From Enchytraeus crypticus (Eukaryota; Annelida; Clitellata; Enchytraeida; Enchytraeidae), in the NCBI GenBank assembly GCA_905160935.1, contig CAJHZI010000496.1, forward strand, positions 607,501-671,500: a DNA stretch of 64,000 nucleotides, read 5' to 3'. A program made the position numbers and the translations under genes. The notes beneath the pieces are model-generated. The model did no database searches. It was not told where the DNA came from and saw only the letters and a program-made list of their open reading frames with translations. Positions 27,501 to 38,019 of the stretch are shown here, one piece after another; the first letter of the stretch is position 1; every line of letters starts with the position of its first letter.

Positions 27501-29986
27501 TGATCTGAGAGTAAAATCTCGGACTGGTCAAAAGGACAAAGGAATAAATTGCCTAACGGATTTAACATGTGGTATTAAAAGTGACAGATATCAACATAGT
27601 TGATCATTTCATTATAATGTGTGTTATTATTATTTTACTATTATATTAAATTTAATGTGTTCAGGTTTTAAGTACTGCAAGGATTAGTTGTAATACTCTA
27701 GCAGGATTATGATAATAATAATAACAACAACAATTAGAGTGCTACAGTCATCAATGACAACATCGAGTACTATTGAGACAAAATCAAGCCGGTCCAAAAA
27801 ACGGTGCAAATTCCAAAATTCAGAAAATCAGTCCAAATTAAAGGGAATTAGAGAAAAGGAGGTTTAGGCGCAGGTCACAACTCATGGACACTGGATGGCA
27901 AAGAGAGATGGAAAAAAATTAATTATGATACTTGCACGTGCCACCGGCCCTGTAGCGTCGGGGGGCACCAGGGGGCCGGGCCCCCCTTGCTTATTGGCCG
28001 GGCCCCCCTGCTCGCAGAACTGAAAAACTAAAAGAAATTCTGTGATGATATATTTATATCATCACATCAATATATTTATCAATATATATATACATATATA
28101 AATTTATTTCATGATTATTGTTAAGTCAATTTTTCGCGAGTGGCGACCTTTGTTAAACTTCGTAAACATTAAACAGTATCAGTTTCAAGAATTCATGTAT
28201 AAATCAGAGACAAAATATTTAAGGACAAAGTGTTTTTAACCTGCAATAATACGAGAAGTTGTAAATAACGTTTCAATGATTCTACAATTATTATTAGTAG
28301 ACTGAGCATACGTCTCCATTTTGATAGCACTGTTAACTTCAAAGAAGCATTAAAAGGGTCTAGAGTTTATTACAATATCTACGGATTATAGATTGAGCCG
28401 CAGGAGGATTTGAGTGACATGCATTGTCTAACATAATAATCCAGAAAAGCTAAAATACCGTAAATTACCGTATGTGCTAAAATGATGGCAAAATTTTATT
28501 TGTAACTTGTTAATAATAATATCAATATAGGCTACTCATAGTATGCTTGTGTGTTTCTGCAAGTAAGTGTGTTTTCCTGTAGTAGTTTACTAAACAACCT
28601 TTCGGACTCAGATCATACATGTATATATTTTTATTACGTATACTGTAATACTCCTGAATTAGAGAATTAATTTTATTAATAAACGGTATGTAATAACAGT
28701 AATATAAATATACCACAGACCGTGTAGTGTGTTTTTCGTTGGTATGCCTATATAAAATAAACAACTATTTAAACTTCATTTGAATAGAGCCAAAGTTAAG
28801 TCATGACTCATGACATCCTGTTTCAGCTGTATCGTAATTTGCATCCACACTCTGCCCCTATACTGTAGACAAAGCATTCATTCATTCCCACGTTTCCCTG
28901 CGACTTAACGTATTCACAAGTAATATGAGAATGTGCCCCTCACCCCTCAGAGCCCCCACAAAGGTCAACTGTGATTCTGAACATCTTTATGAGCATCACC
29001 TGTTTGATAGAGGCAATGTCACCAGGTCAACATACGTAAGACACTCTGACAGTCACTGCAGCTGCAGCATGGTCATTTGTTCTGTGAGTCAATTTAAGAT
29101 TCTACGTTCACTCAATATTAGTATGCAGAGGTCGAGTGAAAAGAATTACATTTCGTAGGGCATGTTGCAATATTACCTCACTGTAGTTGCCTAATATCCG
29201 TGCAATGAGTGTAATTTAACAGTAAAATTTATGATATCTAATGAAGGCTGACTATTTTGTATACAAGTATTTATATTGCAGATAGATAGTAATAGAATTA
29301 GAAAATAGACTAATTTTAAGCTAGCTCAATAGATTATCTCAGTATAGCTTTCAACGGCTAGGTTATGGTTTACATTTTTCTGTATTTATTTTTAATTGAG
29401 TATTGCGTCCCTCATACGTACTTCGCACATCTTGTCGAAGTTCTAATCAGGGCCGAGAGCATTGTACTGTATGATTGCAATTAAATCATTGCTTTGGAAA
29501 TAAAAGTTACATTTAGTTGCTATTAAAAATGTAAAATTGGAGCCACAAATTCAGTCAATTCTAAAACTGTTGTTTTTGCATGCACTTGCGAGTTGCGAAG
29601 TTGATGCAATGTCAGGCTAAATTCAACATTTTTATGTTAAAAGAAATTAAATCTTAAATATAAAAACCCTGGACCCCGATGATCCGCTAGGGTAGCTTAC
29701 GATGCTCCCCCAAATCCCCTGCTACCCCTAATCGAATTTGCGGAACTGCACCCCTTTGCGGCGGAACTAACCCCTTAACATGTGCCCCCCTTGCTATTCT
29801 TCAGGCCCCCCCCCCCATCGGCCATAGCCACGCTACGGGGGTTGTGTGCCACAATGAATAGATAAAAAGTGTATCTATACCTTGGCCATTCACAAAGTTT
29901 GTTGGAATATCTTGAATAGCTTTCCACACAACGCATCTGACAGATTTATCAGCCACAGCAGAACGTATCCGATTTAGAGAAAACAT
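21512..29986 (-). CDS. MRPS18C: Mitochondrial small-subunit ribosomal protein bS18m (MRPS18C), complete
   Basis: One of the bS18 paralogues of the mitochondrial 28S ribosomal subunit. I reconstruct five exons: 29881-29986, 26762-26928, 25642-25725, 22684-22810 and 21512-21588. Donor/acceptor phases agree at every junction (1, 0, 0, 1), giving 186 codons plus stop. Exon 1 starts [11 protein letters not shown], a basic, acid-free presequence typical of matrix import. Exon 3 has [13 protein letters not shown], the bS18m Cys-x-x-Cys signature; exon 4 has [19 protein letters not shown] and TGLC; exon 5 ends [17 protein letters not shown], the conserved C-terminal motif. The length slightly exceeds human MRPS18C because of a less conserved exon 2. 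All introns are GT-AG. Introns 1 and 3 are mostly transposon-derived. Assignment to the C paralogue rests on the conserved blocks; confidence is high. Confidence 0.93.
22235..22385 (+). mobile_element. L2/CR1-type LINE 3' UTR fragment
   Basis: Same family as 19440: contains TTTGGACTGCTTTTCTAGAT, GCTCGCCGGCGTGATTTTGT and GTCATTGATGACTGTAGTAC, ending near AATTGTTGTT. It lies in MRPS18C intron 4. A further short remnant of the same 3' end is visible at about 22855-22900. Confidence 0.75.
23850..24131 (-). mobile_element. Old diverged LINE fragment
   Basis: GGCCACATGTTTCACAGCGG and the nearby ACTATCTTTATCTTTGTAGA resemble the coding segment of the neighbouring LINE around 24505-24575 (GGTCCATGTTTCACATCCAT; ACTATCTTTATCTTTATATC). 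It appears to be an older copy into whose edge the younger element landed. Low confidence without alignment. Confidence 0.35.
24132..25515 (-). mobile_element. Non-LTR retrotransposon (RTE/Jockey-like), 5'-truncated, inactive
   Basis: In MRPS18C intron 3. Read on the minus strand from high to low coordinates it encodes reverse-transcriptase pieces in order: [18 protein letters not shown] (25370s), [12 protein letters not shown] (25170s), [11 protein letters not shown] preceded by a stop where the family has Arg (25015), [11 protein letters not shown] (the F-A-D-D catalytic motif, 24895), [21 protein letters not shown] and a final [15 protein letters not shown] block. Frameshifts and stops break it into several frames. 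The 3' end has the shared CTGCCAGTAGGCAGTGCACT terminus with a short GA tail. The N-terminal endonuclease is missing. The exact clade is uncertain; such elements are often annotated only as endonuclease-reverse transcriptase. Confidence 0.88.
25447..25594. repeat. Inverted repeat at the LINE 5' truncation point
   Basis: Arms of about 68 bp (25447-25515 and 25527-25594) around an 11-bp spacer, with roughly five mismatches. Both arms are the same LINE coding segment, containing GTATTGTACACTTCCATACA or its complement. The right arm ends about 47 bp from the donor of MRPS18C exon 3. Confidence 0.9.
26520..26600 (-). other. tRNA-like / SINE head remnant
   Basis: Reverse complement reads GTGAGCTGGTGGTTAGAGCA then CTAGGC and a B-box-like GGTTCGGTTCTGG. 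It resembles a tRNA head, but the anticodon and T stems do not pair properly, so it is a pseudo-tRNA or an isolated SINE head, not a functional tRNA gene. Confidence 0.4.
27195..27350 (+). mobile_element. SINE family 2, diverged copy
   Basis: Contains GAGCTGATCAGAGAGTAAAA and ATTTAGTACTAAAAGT in the order and spacing seen in the better copy 200 bp downstream, but the B box has decayed. In MRPS18C intron 2/1 region upstream of exon 2. Confidence 0.5.
27393..27630 (+). mobile_element. tRNA-derived SINE, family 2, best copy
   Basis: A-box-like TAGTGGTTAGAGATGTAG, a perfect B box GGTTCGAATCC, then GCGCTGATCTGAGAGTAAAA, GGATTTAACATGTGGTATTA and a tail around GATATCAACATAGTTGATCA. It is the reference for the copies at 20630, 60285 and 60645. 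In MRPS18C intron 1. Confidence 0.82.
27712..27905 (-). mobile_element. L2/CR1-type LINE 3' fragment
   Basis: Reverse orientation copy of the 3' end: tail as AATAATAATAACAACAACAA, then TCAATGACAACATCGAGTAC, AAAATCAAGCCGG and the start of the coding end (AGGTTTAGGCGCAGGTCACA). Closely resembles 58025-58230. Confidence 0.8.
27945..29845. mobile_element. Candidate non-autonomous DNA transposon with GC-rich ends
   Basis: Two unusually GC-rich, G- or C-run-bearing ends, about 1.9 kb apart in AT-rich DNA, point inward as inverted motifs: left CCTGTAGCGTCGGGGGGC, right (reverse complement) CCCCGTAGCGTGGCTATGGC. A 7-bp direct repeat GTGCCAC (27938-27944 and 29846-29852) flanks the pair, as a target-site duplication would. 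The interior is AT-rich with no reading frame of note. It fills most of MRPS18C intron 1 and ends 36 bp from the exon 1 donor. The superfamily is not recognised. Confidence 0.4.
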
Positions 29987-30229
29987 TTTAACCTTTTTCA
30001 ATAAAGTTTACATCTGTCATTAGATAAAACAACAGCTCCCAAATCTATGTGCAGACAGCAGTCTGAATGTAACTTGTCTTTCCATGTTTCCGCAAATTCG
30101 TAACTTCTATAAACTTATTTCATGTATAATCTAGAACATCCCTTAGCAATACAAAATTTTAAATTGAAGAAAAGGATTTGCTTATGGAATACTAGTATTT
30201 TTAAATTGAAACGCGTACTTGCACGTATA

Positions 30230-30480
30230 TGCAATAGTGCTCGATGTTGTCATTGATGACTGTAGCACTCCAATTGTTGTTATGTTATGTTATGCAAGTA
30301 TGTGCATGAAACCAGACAAGCACGTAGACTCCTTTACTTTAATTCACTACTATCTTTGGACTGATTTTCTGGATTTTGTATCTCTGTCGGTCCTATTCCA
30401 CTCGTCGGTTTGAATTAATTTTGGTTCAATAGTGCTCGATGTTGTCATTGAAGATAATGGCACTCACCTGTTGTTGTTGA
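30230..30480 (+). mobile_element. Two L2/CR1-type LINE 3' ends in tandem
   Basis: A very short copy (30230-30290, only the terminal GTGCTCGATGTTGTCATTGA segment) is followed by a longer one (30340-30480) with CTTTGGACTGATTTTCTGGA and the same terminus ending in TTGTTGTTG. They probably represent separate 5'-truncated insertions. Confidence 0.7.
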
Positions 30481-31281
30481 GGTTGAGTGTACACCATGAA
30501 ATTTTCCTTAACATTTTCATTAATTTTTAAAAAATTGCAAATTACGTGTATTAGAAATTGCAAATATCACATTGTGGAAGAACTATGTCAAAGCTCGATT
30601 GGCAATTGTGGTTTGGCTCACCAACATACACCTAATTAACGATGGTTGAACGAGTGCGACATAGGGTAAGAAGAAGAATAAGTTTTTACTATGTGTATAC
30701 TGTAGTTTCTTTCATATATTCAACATTTATCTCTACATGTATGTAGTTGACCTATTTTTGTTATTTTTTTTCAATCCATGTTTCTTATTCAATCTAAGCA
30801 CCGGTCAATATTAAGGAGGGGACGAGAGGATCTCAGCTTCAGCTTCCAAACAATTTCTATGAGCCTCTGAAAGGCTTAAATCGACATATATGTATTGTCT
30901 GAAAGTCTTAACCAGCGAAACTTTTCACTCAAGCTATGTTCACTCTCTGTTGTCTCTTAACTAGTTTGAGCTAGCAGGATAGATTAGGTATCCGACTGAA
31001 GATCAATAGGTGCGAGATTTAAATCATATATACACAAAGTCGCTTTGTTACCGAAGCCCTTTCGAGATTAGTCGTTAACCAACTTAGACTTTTAAACTTT
31101 AAGTCTTTAATTTTAGTTCTTACATTGTATGCCTGTCCAGTGGCAGAATAAGTTACATATGCAAAGTCTAACACTGATTTCTACTCCACTAACGAGCATC
31201 ATCATCATCTTCTTCCATGAGTCCCAGTTGAGCTAGGAGACGGGACTTCTATTCCACTAAGCAGCATTACACATTATACTC

Positions 31282-31284
<3 letters not shown>

Positions 31285-31356
<72 letters not shown>
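31285..31356. repeat. TA microsatellite, left half
   Basis: About 36 TA units ending exactly where the mariner-like element begins. Confidence 0.95.
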
Positions 31357-31359
<3 letters not shown>

Positions 31360-32140
31360 TGTGAGTCATAAAAAACATGTGCCCAGTATTTCATCCACAA
31401 CTTTGACATTTGTGAACCGATTTTGAAAATTGTTTCAGAATTATAAAGTAAAAGAAAAGTATCAATCTTAAATCTAGTTTTTGTGACAATTCCGGTATAT
31501 TTTAGACAATAACAGACGATTTTACAAACATAGTCTGTCTTTGTTTAAATTTTAAAATGGTGTTTACTAAAGCAGATTAAGAGTTCACAAAAACTTGTAC
31601 CTCTTAAAGGGTTGTGGCTCACATTGGTTGATTGCCGAATTTCCAACAAAAAACTGGATTCTGGGAGGGCCAGATTGCTTATTAAAGAAATTACACCGAA
31701 AAGAAGAAAATAAATAACGTGGACGAGTTGAAGCAACGCCTGGTGGACGTTTGGCAAGACATGAAGCAATCTGTCATTGATAAAGCAATAGATGAGTGGC
31801 GCAAGCGTCTCCGAGCTTGTATTCCAGCTAAAGGAGGGCACTTTGAGCATAATTAAGCTTTGACAGTTGACAGTAGCAGTATAATACTGCTTGTTTCGTT
31901 TTTTGTTAAGCCACGGATTTGTAAACATTCTGTAGCGATTGATTTACTTAAACTGAATATTTTCAGTCGCGCATATTTTCAAGCACTGCTTCAACGCAAA
32001 AATAATAATTAACAGAGTCACTTAACGTTATTTTATAGCAAATGTGTTCCTGATTATACCTATGCAAAAATTTAAAAAATCGGTTCACTAATACCAAAGT
32101 TATGGGCGAAAGACTGCGCACATGTTTTTTTTGACTCACA

Positions 32141-32143
<3 letters not shown>
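31357..32143 (+). mobile_element. Mariner/Tc1-like transposon, internally deleted
   Basis: A 787-bp element with terminal inverted repeats of about 30 bp: left CACTGTGAGTCATAAAAAAC, right (reverse complement) CACTGTGAGTCAAAAAAAAC, the similarity extending imperfectly further in (GTGAACCGATTTT in both arms). TA flanks both ends, the invariant target of the superfamily. The remnant of a transposase lies between and shows only N- and C-terminal parts. Confidence 0.93.
31557..31856 (+). pseudogene. Mariner/Tc1 transposase remnant
   Basis: Starts at an ATG (31557) with an N-terminal helix-turn-helix segment recognisable across frames (NLYLLKG, LIAEFPTKNW, LLKKLHR) and ends with the family's C-terminus (DELKQRLVDVWQDMKQ, then AIDEWRKRLRACI and GGHFEHN before TAA). 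The whole catalytic DDE/D core between is missing, and stops and frameshifts are present. It cannot encode an active transposase, so the element could only move with help in trans. Confidence 0.9.
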
Positions 32144-32218
<75 letters not shown>

Positions 32219-32247
32219 TATATATCTATATGTATATATATAATATA

Positions 32248-32280
<33 letters not shown>

Positions 32281-32281
32281 A
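32144..32281. repeat. TA microsatellite, right half
   Basis: About 36 TA units directly after the mariner-like element, then a more degenerate TA/TATATC stretch to 32281. Together with 31285-31356 it was probably one array split by the insertion. Confidence 0.95.
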
Positions 32282-35200
32282 AACTAATTGGCCCTTTTAT
32301 ATACTGTAGAGTAGACGATGTCTTCACTATAGACACTTGGACCTAATTTAGTAATAAAAATATAACTTAGGCGATATTCCATTGGTTTCGATGGTTAATT
32401 TTTTACAACATTGTCAACGTACATTAATTGATTTATTAATTCTGCAGTGCTTAGAAAAGCGTTACTGTTTTGGATATGTATTTGCTGAAGTAAATATATT
32501 ACATGAAGGCCATTGAAGAAGCATTTGTCCCATAGGAAAATGAACATCGTAACGAATATCATGTATAATTATAATCAGTCTTCACAGAATATATTTCTTC
32601 TTCAGAAGCTTTGAATGAAAATATATAAACTAAACAGAGCATTATTTCGGAAAACCTTAAACATACTAAATCAACTATTATCTGTCAACGAACGCTCTTC
32701 AAAAGTAAAAACATAAACACAGAGGCCTTTAAAAGTCTCGGGAAGAATACTTTAGAATCTATGTACTTCTAATATGATAAACAACGAAAAACATAGCATC
32801 AGTGGTATACCCTAAATTTCCTAAATCATTAAAGATTGTAGTGAGAAACTTTCTCAATCAACCTAATTCACTTCAATTGAATATCACACGGTATTTAGCA
32901 GATACGTTCAGTTTTATACTATCTAATAACTACAACATCTAATGCATAAAGTCAATTTTTAGGAACAAATCTTGCATAAACTAGACTGAAGTTCAGACTT
33001 CAGATTCGTAATAAAGGCAATATAAAAACAGCATACTAATAATTACGGTAGACTACTGCCTAGATACTGCATTCAGTTTCAAGAGTTCAGTTTACTTATA
33101 ATTATTAAACTTTTATCGCATCTATTAGTACAAGATATCTAAAGCCCTGGCCTATAATAATGAATTCCAAGTACGCATCAAACAGAACGATATTGGATAT
33201 TCACAATTCAGTGCAAGAATTTTCTTTTAACAGCAGATATGCCGAATTGATACGAAAGACAAGCAATGAGTGAGAGTAGACTGCTTATAGCAGAACTAAC
33301 AGTGGCTACCATTCAACATATATGAGGCTCTACTTGTGGCAAACTAACACTTCTTTCATGGCTCCACATAAAACAACCTTACTACTATACAATGAACACA
33401 TCAGTTCTTTCGTCTAGACAGTCATTTTTTCAGGTGTGAGGGATTCAAATAACTTGCTATAAGATGATATATCACATACTAGACTAATGTAATATAATTT
33501 ACTAAATAACCTCTACAAATGATTGAAATTAGCTTAGTATGCTTGCTTGAGCAATATCGCATCAGCATAACAAACTGTTGCATTCAACATACTTCACGCA
33601 ATGGGGTTATGAATCATGACGTTACTTTTAAGGCAAATAAATAATTTTAACCTAGCTGACTGACTATTTACTCATTAATTAATAAAATATATAAAATACT
33701 CAGAAGCCAGTTCTTATACACTAAATAGACTACAACTCAAGATCTACACGAGTCCCTCAGCTACTTAATGCTAAATTCCAAATGCACCACAGATTGCTTT
33801 ATTAATCTAACGGTTATTTAGATGTGCACCGAATAACTTACACACAACGTGTTTCACGTACCAACACAAACAGAAACTGTACATTTTGATATCTTCCGTT
33901 GGTACAAAACATAGAAATGCAGGTCTATCAAACGATACATTTTATGTACAATACACGTCTACAATGAACATATTGACACAAACACAAATAGCCAGACAGT
34001 CACGTTTAATCCACAAAGAGAACAACGATTATAGCCTACGTACAATTCACTATAATCTTCTCATAAAATTCTATTCAATAGGCCTATACAGCATTGTACT
34101 GTCATATCTTCAAAACAACGATGTTAATGACATCGCCAGCAAAAACGTTGTTAGTATATGTATATTTACATGTTTAAAATATCAACATATGAACACAAAA
34201 CAGAAGATAATTAATACTGGGCAGAGTCTTTTAAACAATACATAACTCAGCAGCAGCTGTTAGAGATATTAATTATGTCGAATAAATAATAATTTAGTAA
34301 TAGGATAATCAATTTTACTTGTCAAACTTTCCAATAACAAATAGTACTCGATCATATAAGCTCTTCATATTGAGGTACAATATCAAATAACATAAGCCCG
34401 TACGAACAGCAGGAACAATAATTTCAACAAGTCGAGGACGAGATAGAACTGAGAAATGATTTTAAAGTAGACTAGGATTAAATTTTAGGCAAAGTCAAAT
34501 TGTGCCTTCTGCTAAAATTTTATGGATCATGAATGTGAACATAAAGATAATTACGAAGAGTACATTTATAAGCTGAGATATGATGCACTCAAACGTCTCA
34601 AATTGTCAGAGAAAACTGAGACTGAACATCTCATGAAATCTATTAAAATTATATTCTGTACTTCTCAATAAAATAAAGATGTGACAAAGAATTGGGGGCT
34701 TCATCAAAGACGTCCCATGCAAATTGCAACAGAGATATTTATTATATGCATACTTTCATCATAACGCTTCACAATACATACAGACTTTAATAACAATCCA
34801 TCGTTATAAATATACTTGGATGGCAAATGCATAATAGAAGTACACTACACAAAATGAAACAATATACGTTATTATAAAATGTAATTACAAAACATAAAAT
34901 AAGCACTTTGCTTCACTATAGACGATTTATTTAATCAAATATTTTGTCAATTGTCATCGTCATACTTGCATCCGTAGCACCAACAAAAAACGGCTTTGCA
35001 GTAAGCTCATTTACAAAACACTTCTAGAACACGCTGCTAAAACCAACAGACCTATGTAGCACAGATTTCATAAATTTGTACATTCAACACCTCCTGATGT
35101 TAACATAAAGTCTAATCTCACAATCTCTGATGAATCATCAACCAGGAATAAAGATTACTGCATCTTCTTCATCACAGAATACGCAGAAGTTTAAATTAAA

Positions 35201-35352
35201 CCTTTCACCCACTGGCCTAATTTAGTATGAACTGCCATGGATTCCATCGTGCTGAGTAAAGTTAGACGACAGTCGAGACGATTTAACGGATGTGCTGTAT
35301 GACTGAGATAACGGCTGATCGCACATGATTCACTGGCGCCCAATACACGTGT

Positions 35353-38019
35353 TCAGTTCATCCATTTGCAACAGTTAGGAGCTCCACACAGGCAAGGAAT
35401 TTTATTGGTTTCATCCTCAAAGTCCAACTTGTAATCGTACGATAGCTACAACATAATAGCATAACAGAATACTCAGATTTCTCGTCAATATACTAATAGT
35501 ATGTATTAATTACTTAGAGTATAATATATGGAAAACTGATAACTACAATATATAATAATACGCAGCAACGGCATAATTAAATACTAAGTGCTTTCATCAC
35601 CAACATCATCATCTTCATCATCGTGATCATCGTCATCATCATCTTCCCTTGAATCCCAGTTTAGCCAGGGTCGGGATAATAACATTACATATGTCATTAC
35701 AAAGTATAAATCTATAATTACGAAAGTTAGTCATCACAGCCTTGAACCACATATCCTAGGAAACACATCTAGGAAACATAACAACATGCAACTTAAAACT
35801 GAACTGCAAATGAAGCTGCAGTTCATATCAGTTACTAGTTTTCCATCTACAATCAATCAATCAATCAATAAGAATTTAACGTCCGGTTCCTCGCCATAAG
35901 GCAATGTCAGGGACGTCTCTTGAAGACTCTACACAAACAGGCGCCAAAGGACCACACGATGACGACTGAGTACGCAGAGACCACAAGAGAAAGTGAGATC
36001 AAAACAGTGCAAGTTCAAGATCCAAGGCAAGCGGGTCAAAATTTAGACCTATGGCGGAAAGAGATGGGTTTTTAGCTAGCCAAGGAAAGTACCAACACAA
36101 TTACAAGATTGAATATCTTGTGGCAGAGAGTTCCATATTGTCGGAGCAGAAAACATGAAGGAGCGTCTGCCCATGGCAGATTTAATATTTGGTACAGTGA
36201 GAAGGCTTTTATTAGAGGAACGAAGACTATGAGAGAGTTGATAGATTGATAAAAGATTAGATAGGATGGTGTAAATGCTGTAGACATTACATACCTCTTC
36301 ACCACTCTGAATTTTTCTCTTGGCTATGATGATGATCTTGTCACCTTTTTCAGTGGGAACGACTTCAGTGAAGCAGTTAGGATTGCACGAGTGGTTAATG
36401 TATCGCGCAGGTCCTCCCGCCATTGTAGCGTCAATCACAGTGTTGTCATCAATGCGAAACATGTACACACCACGGTTCTACAACAAAATATACAAAACAT
36501 GTACATACCACGATTCTACAACACAATATACAAAACATGTACACACCACGATTCTACAATGTACTAGACAAAATAGGTAATGATTGATCAAACTGGTGAA
36601 ATGTCATCCAAGTACACAGTTTATTACATTAAAAATTACCAAAAGGAAGACTACAAAGAGATGATATCATAGAAACGTTTGTTCAGGAAAAGTAATTGCT
36701 GCTAAGACAGTTGTGAATGAAGATTATACAATATCAGAATGAAATAACATTGCACAATCAACTACCTTGACACGCATATATATTCGTGTATTACATTCAT
36801 CCATTACAAGAAACCTGACATATCGCAGACGACTTACTAGCATATAGAGAGCAAATACAGAACGATTACAGATGACTACATGCCTGTTGCTCATAGATTT
36901 TCTCGCGAAATTCAGACACCTCGTTTCTGATCAGCTGACCGATATACTCTATAACCATCGTGTGCTTCTCAAGCTCTCGGGCTGCAAACAATCCCAGACC
37001 CTGCACAGCAAAGAGACATAGTACAGACACAAGTAATCACAATTGCCACAAGGCTGGAGCCAGTGGCGATGTAGGTAAGATACTCGACCGCGGATCAGTA
37101 TGTGCGGGGTTCAAATCCTGAGCTCGCCCGTGACTGACATCGCTTACGAGTGAGGAAACTGACGTTAACATTAGCTTTACCAGCTTTACCATGAAAAGAA
37201 AACTTCACCTGGAGAAACAGAGTTAATTTTCGATAAACATGCCAAACTGCAACAGAAAAACAACCGAAAATGAAACACAAAACTGAGCTACATGAAAAGC
37301 CTGAATATCATATACGTCTTGCATGTGGACACTGAAAATATCAAGAGAATAGCAGCATACAGTGGAGTAATTTAATAGGAAGGATTAATAAAAAGGGCTT
37401 AAACAGACCACTATTTGTTTCAGCCGTGTCTTTGGAAAGTGGTTTCAAGAGTGTTGCAGCAACCTTGAATAATAAGCAGATTACTAGAAGTTCAAATCAA
37501 CCAGAAGTTCAAATCACATCCAAGACATATCTCAAAGTTTAGAAAGGAAACACACGTTAATCTTGGCTTACTGTAATATGGCAGTAACTGCTACTATGGC
37601 GAAAACCATTGCAACCACCACTCTTAAGCATATTTGTCTGTATACAATGATTTAGCTAAACTTTTATATGACAGACGTATTGAAAGAGAGGGAGAGAGAC
37701 AGAGCGACAGAGAGAGAGAGAGAGATTTGATTTGTAAACTAATAATTAGAAGTGGCTATAAAAGGCATCGCAACAGAAAACAACTCTACATAACTGCACA
37801 AGGAGCCTATCATCATGGTATACCTGAACATTGCTACGCCTCAGATACACGTTGTTGCGCCATTCTGTCTTCAGACTGCGATATCTCTGTGACTTGGAGG
37901 CCGTGAACTGCTTCATGTACTGAGTGATGTTGAAGTCACCGGCAGAGCTCGAGCCTCCACCCGCCGTCACCGTCGCGCTGTGCGGTCTAACGTTGCAGCT
38001 CGTCAGCAGCGTGGGTGCT
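35353..38019 (-). CDS. KMT2C/D: KMT2C/D exons 18-21: SET and post-SET domains
   Basis: Exon 18 (37824-38019) contains the pre-SET linker YRSLKTEWRNNVYLRRS; exon 19 (36884-37000) GLGLFAARELEKHTMVIEYI and IRNEV; exon 20 (36295-36477) NRGVYMFRIDDNTVIDAT and GGPARYINHSCNPNC (the cofactor-binding N-H-S-C); exon 21 (35353-35445) YDYKLDFEDETNKIPCLCG and APNC, ending in KWMN and stop. The catalytic Tyr of YDY and the post-SET zinc Cys set (C-x-C...C plus NHSCxPNC) are all present. The intron between exons 19 and 20 has a GC rather than GT donor. Exon 21 reads NCCKWMN where vertebrates have NCRKWMN. Confidence 0.96.

Larger units (their letters stand above)
30002..35352. other. Intergenic region between MRPS18C and the methyltransferase
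   Basis: No supported exon. It must contain the MRPS18C promoter and the 3' UTR of the KMT2C/D gene. LINE 3' fragments lie at 30230-30290 and 30340-30480, and a mariner-like element inside a TA array at 31285-32281. The plus-strand frame at 33886-34245 has no recognisable similarity. An ATC-rich segment with TTCCCTTGAATCCCAGTT belongs to the KMT2 last intron side (35595-35690) and a relative occurs at 31198-31260. Confidence 0.5.

Noticed and set aside
32122..32346. Plus-strand frame of Tyr-Ile repeats
   Set aside because: Produced by the TA microsatellite and the end of the mariner-like element.
33886..34245. 119-codon plus-strand frame
   Set aside because: No recognisable similarity, low-complexity AT-rich codons and no splice or promoter context.
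36076..36468. A separate 130-residue gene with a SET fragment
   Set aside because: It is SET exon 20 read through its GT donor into a LINE fragment; the real exon ends at 36295.
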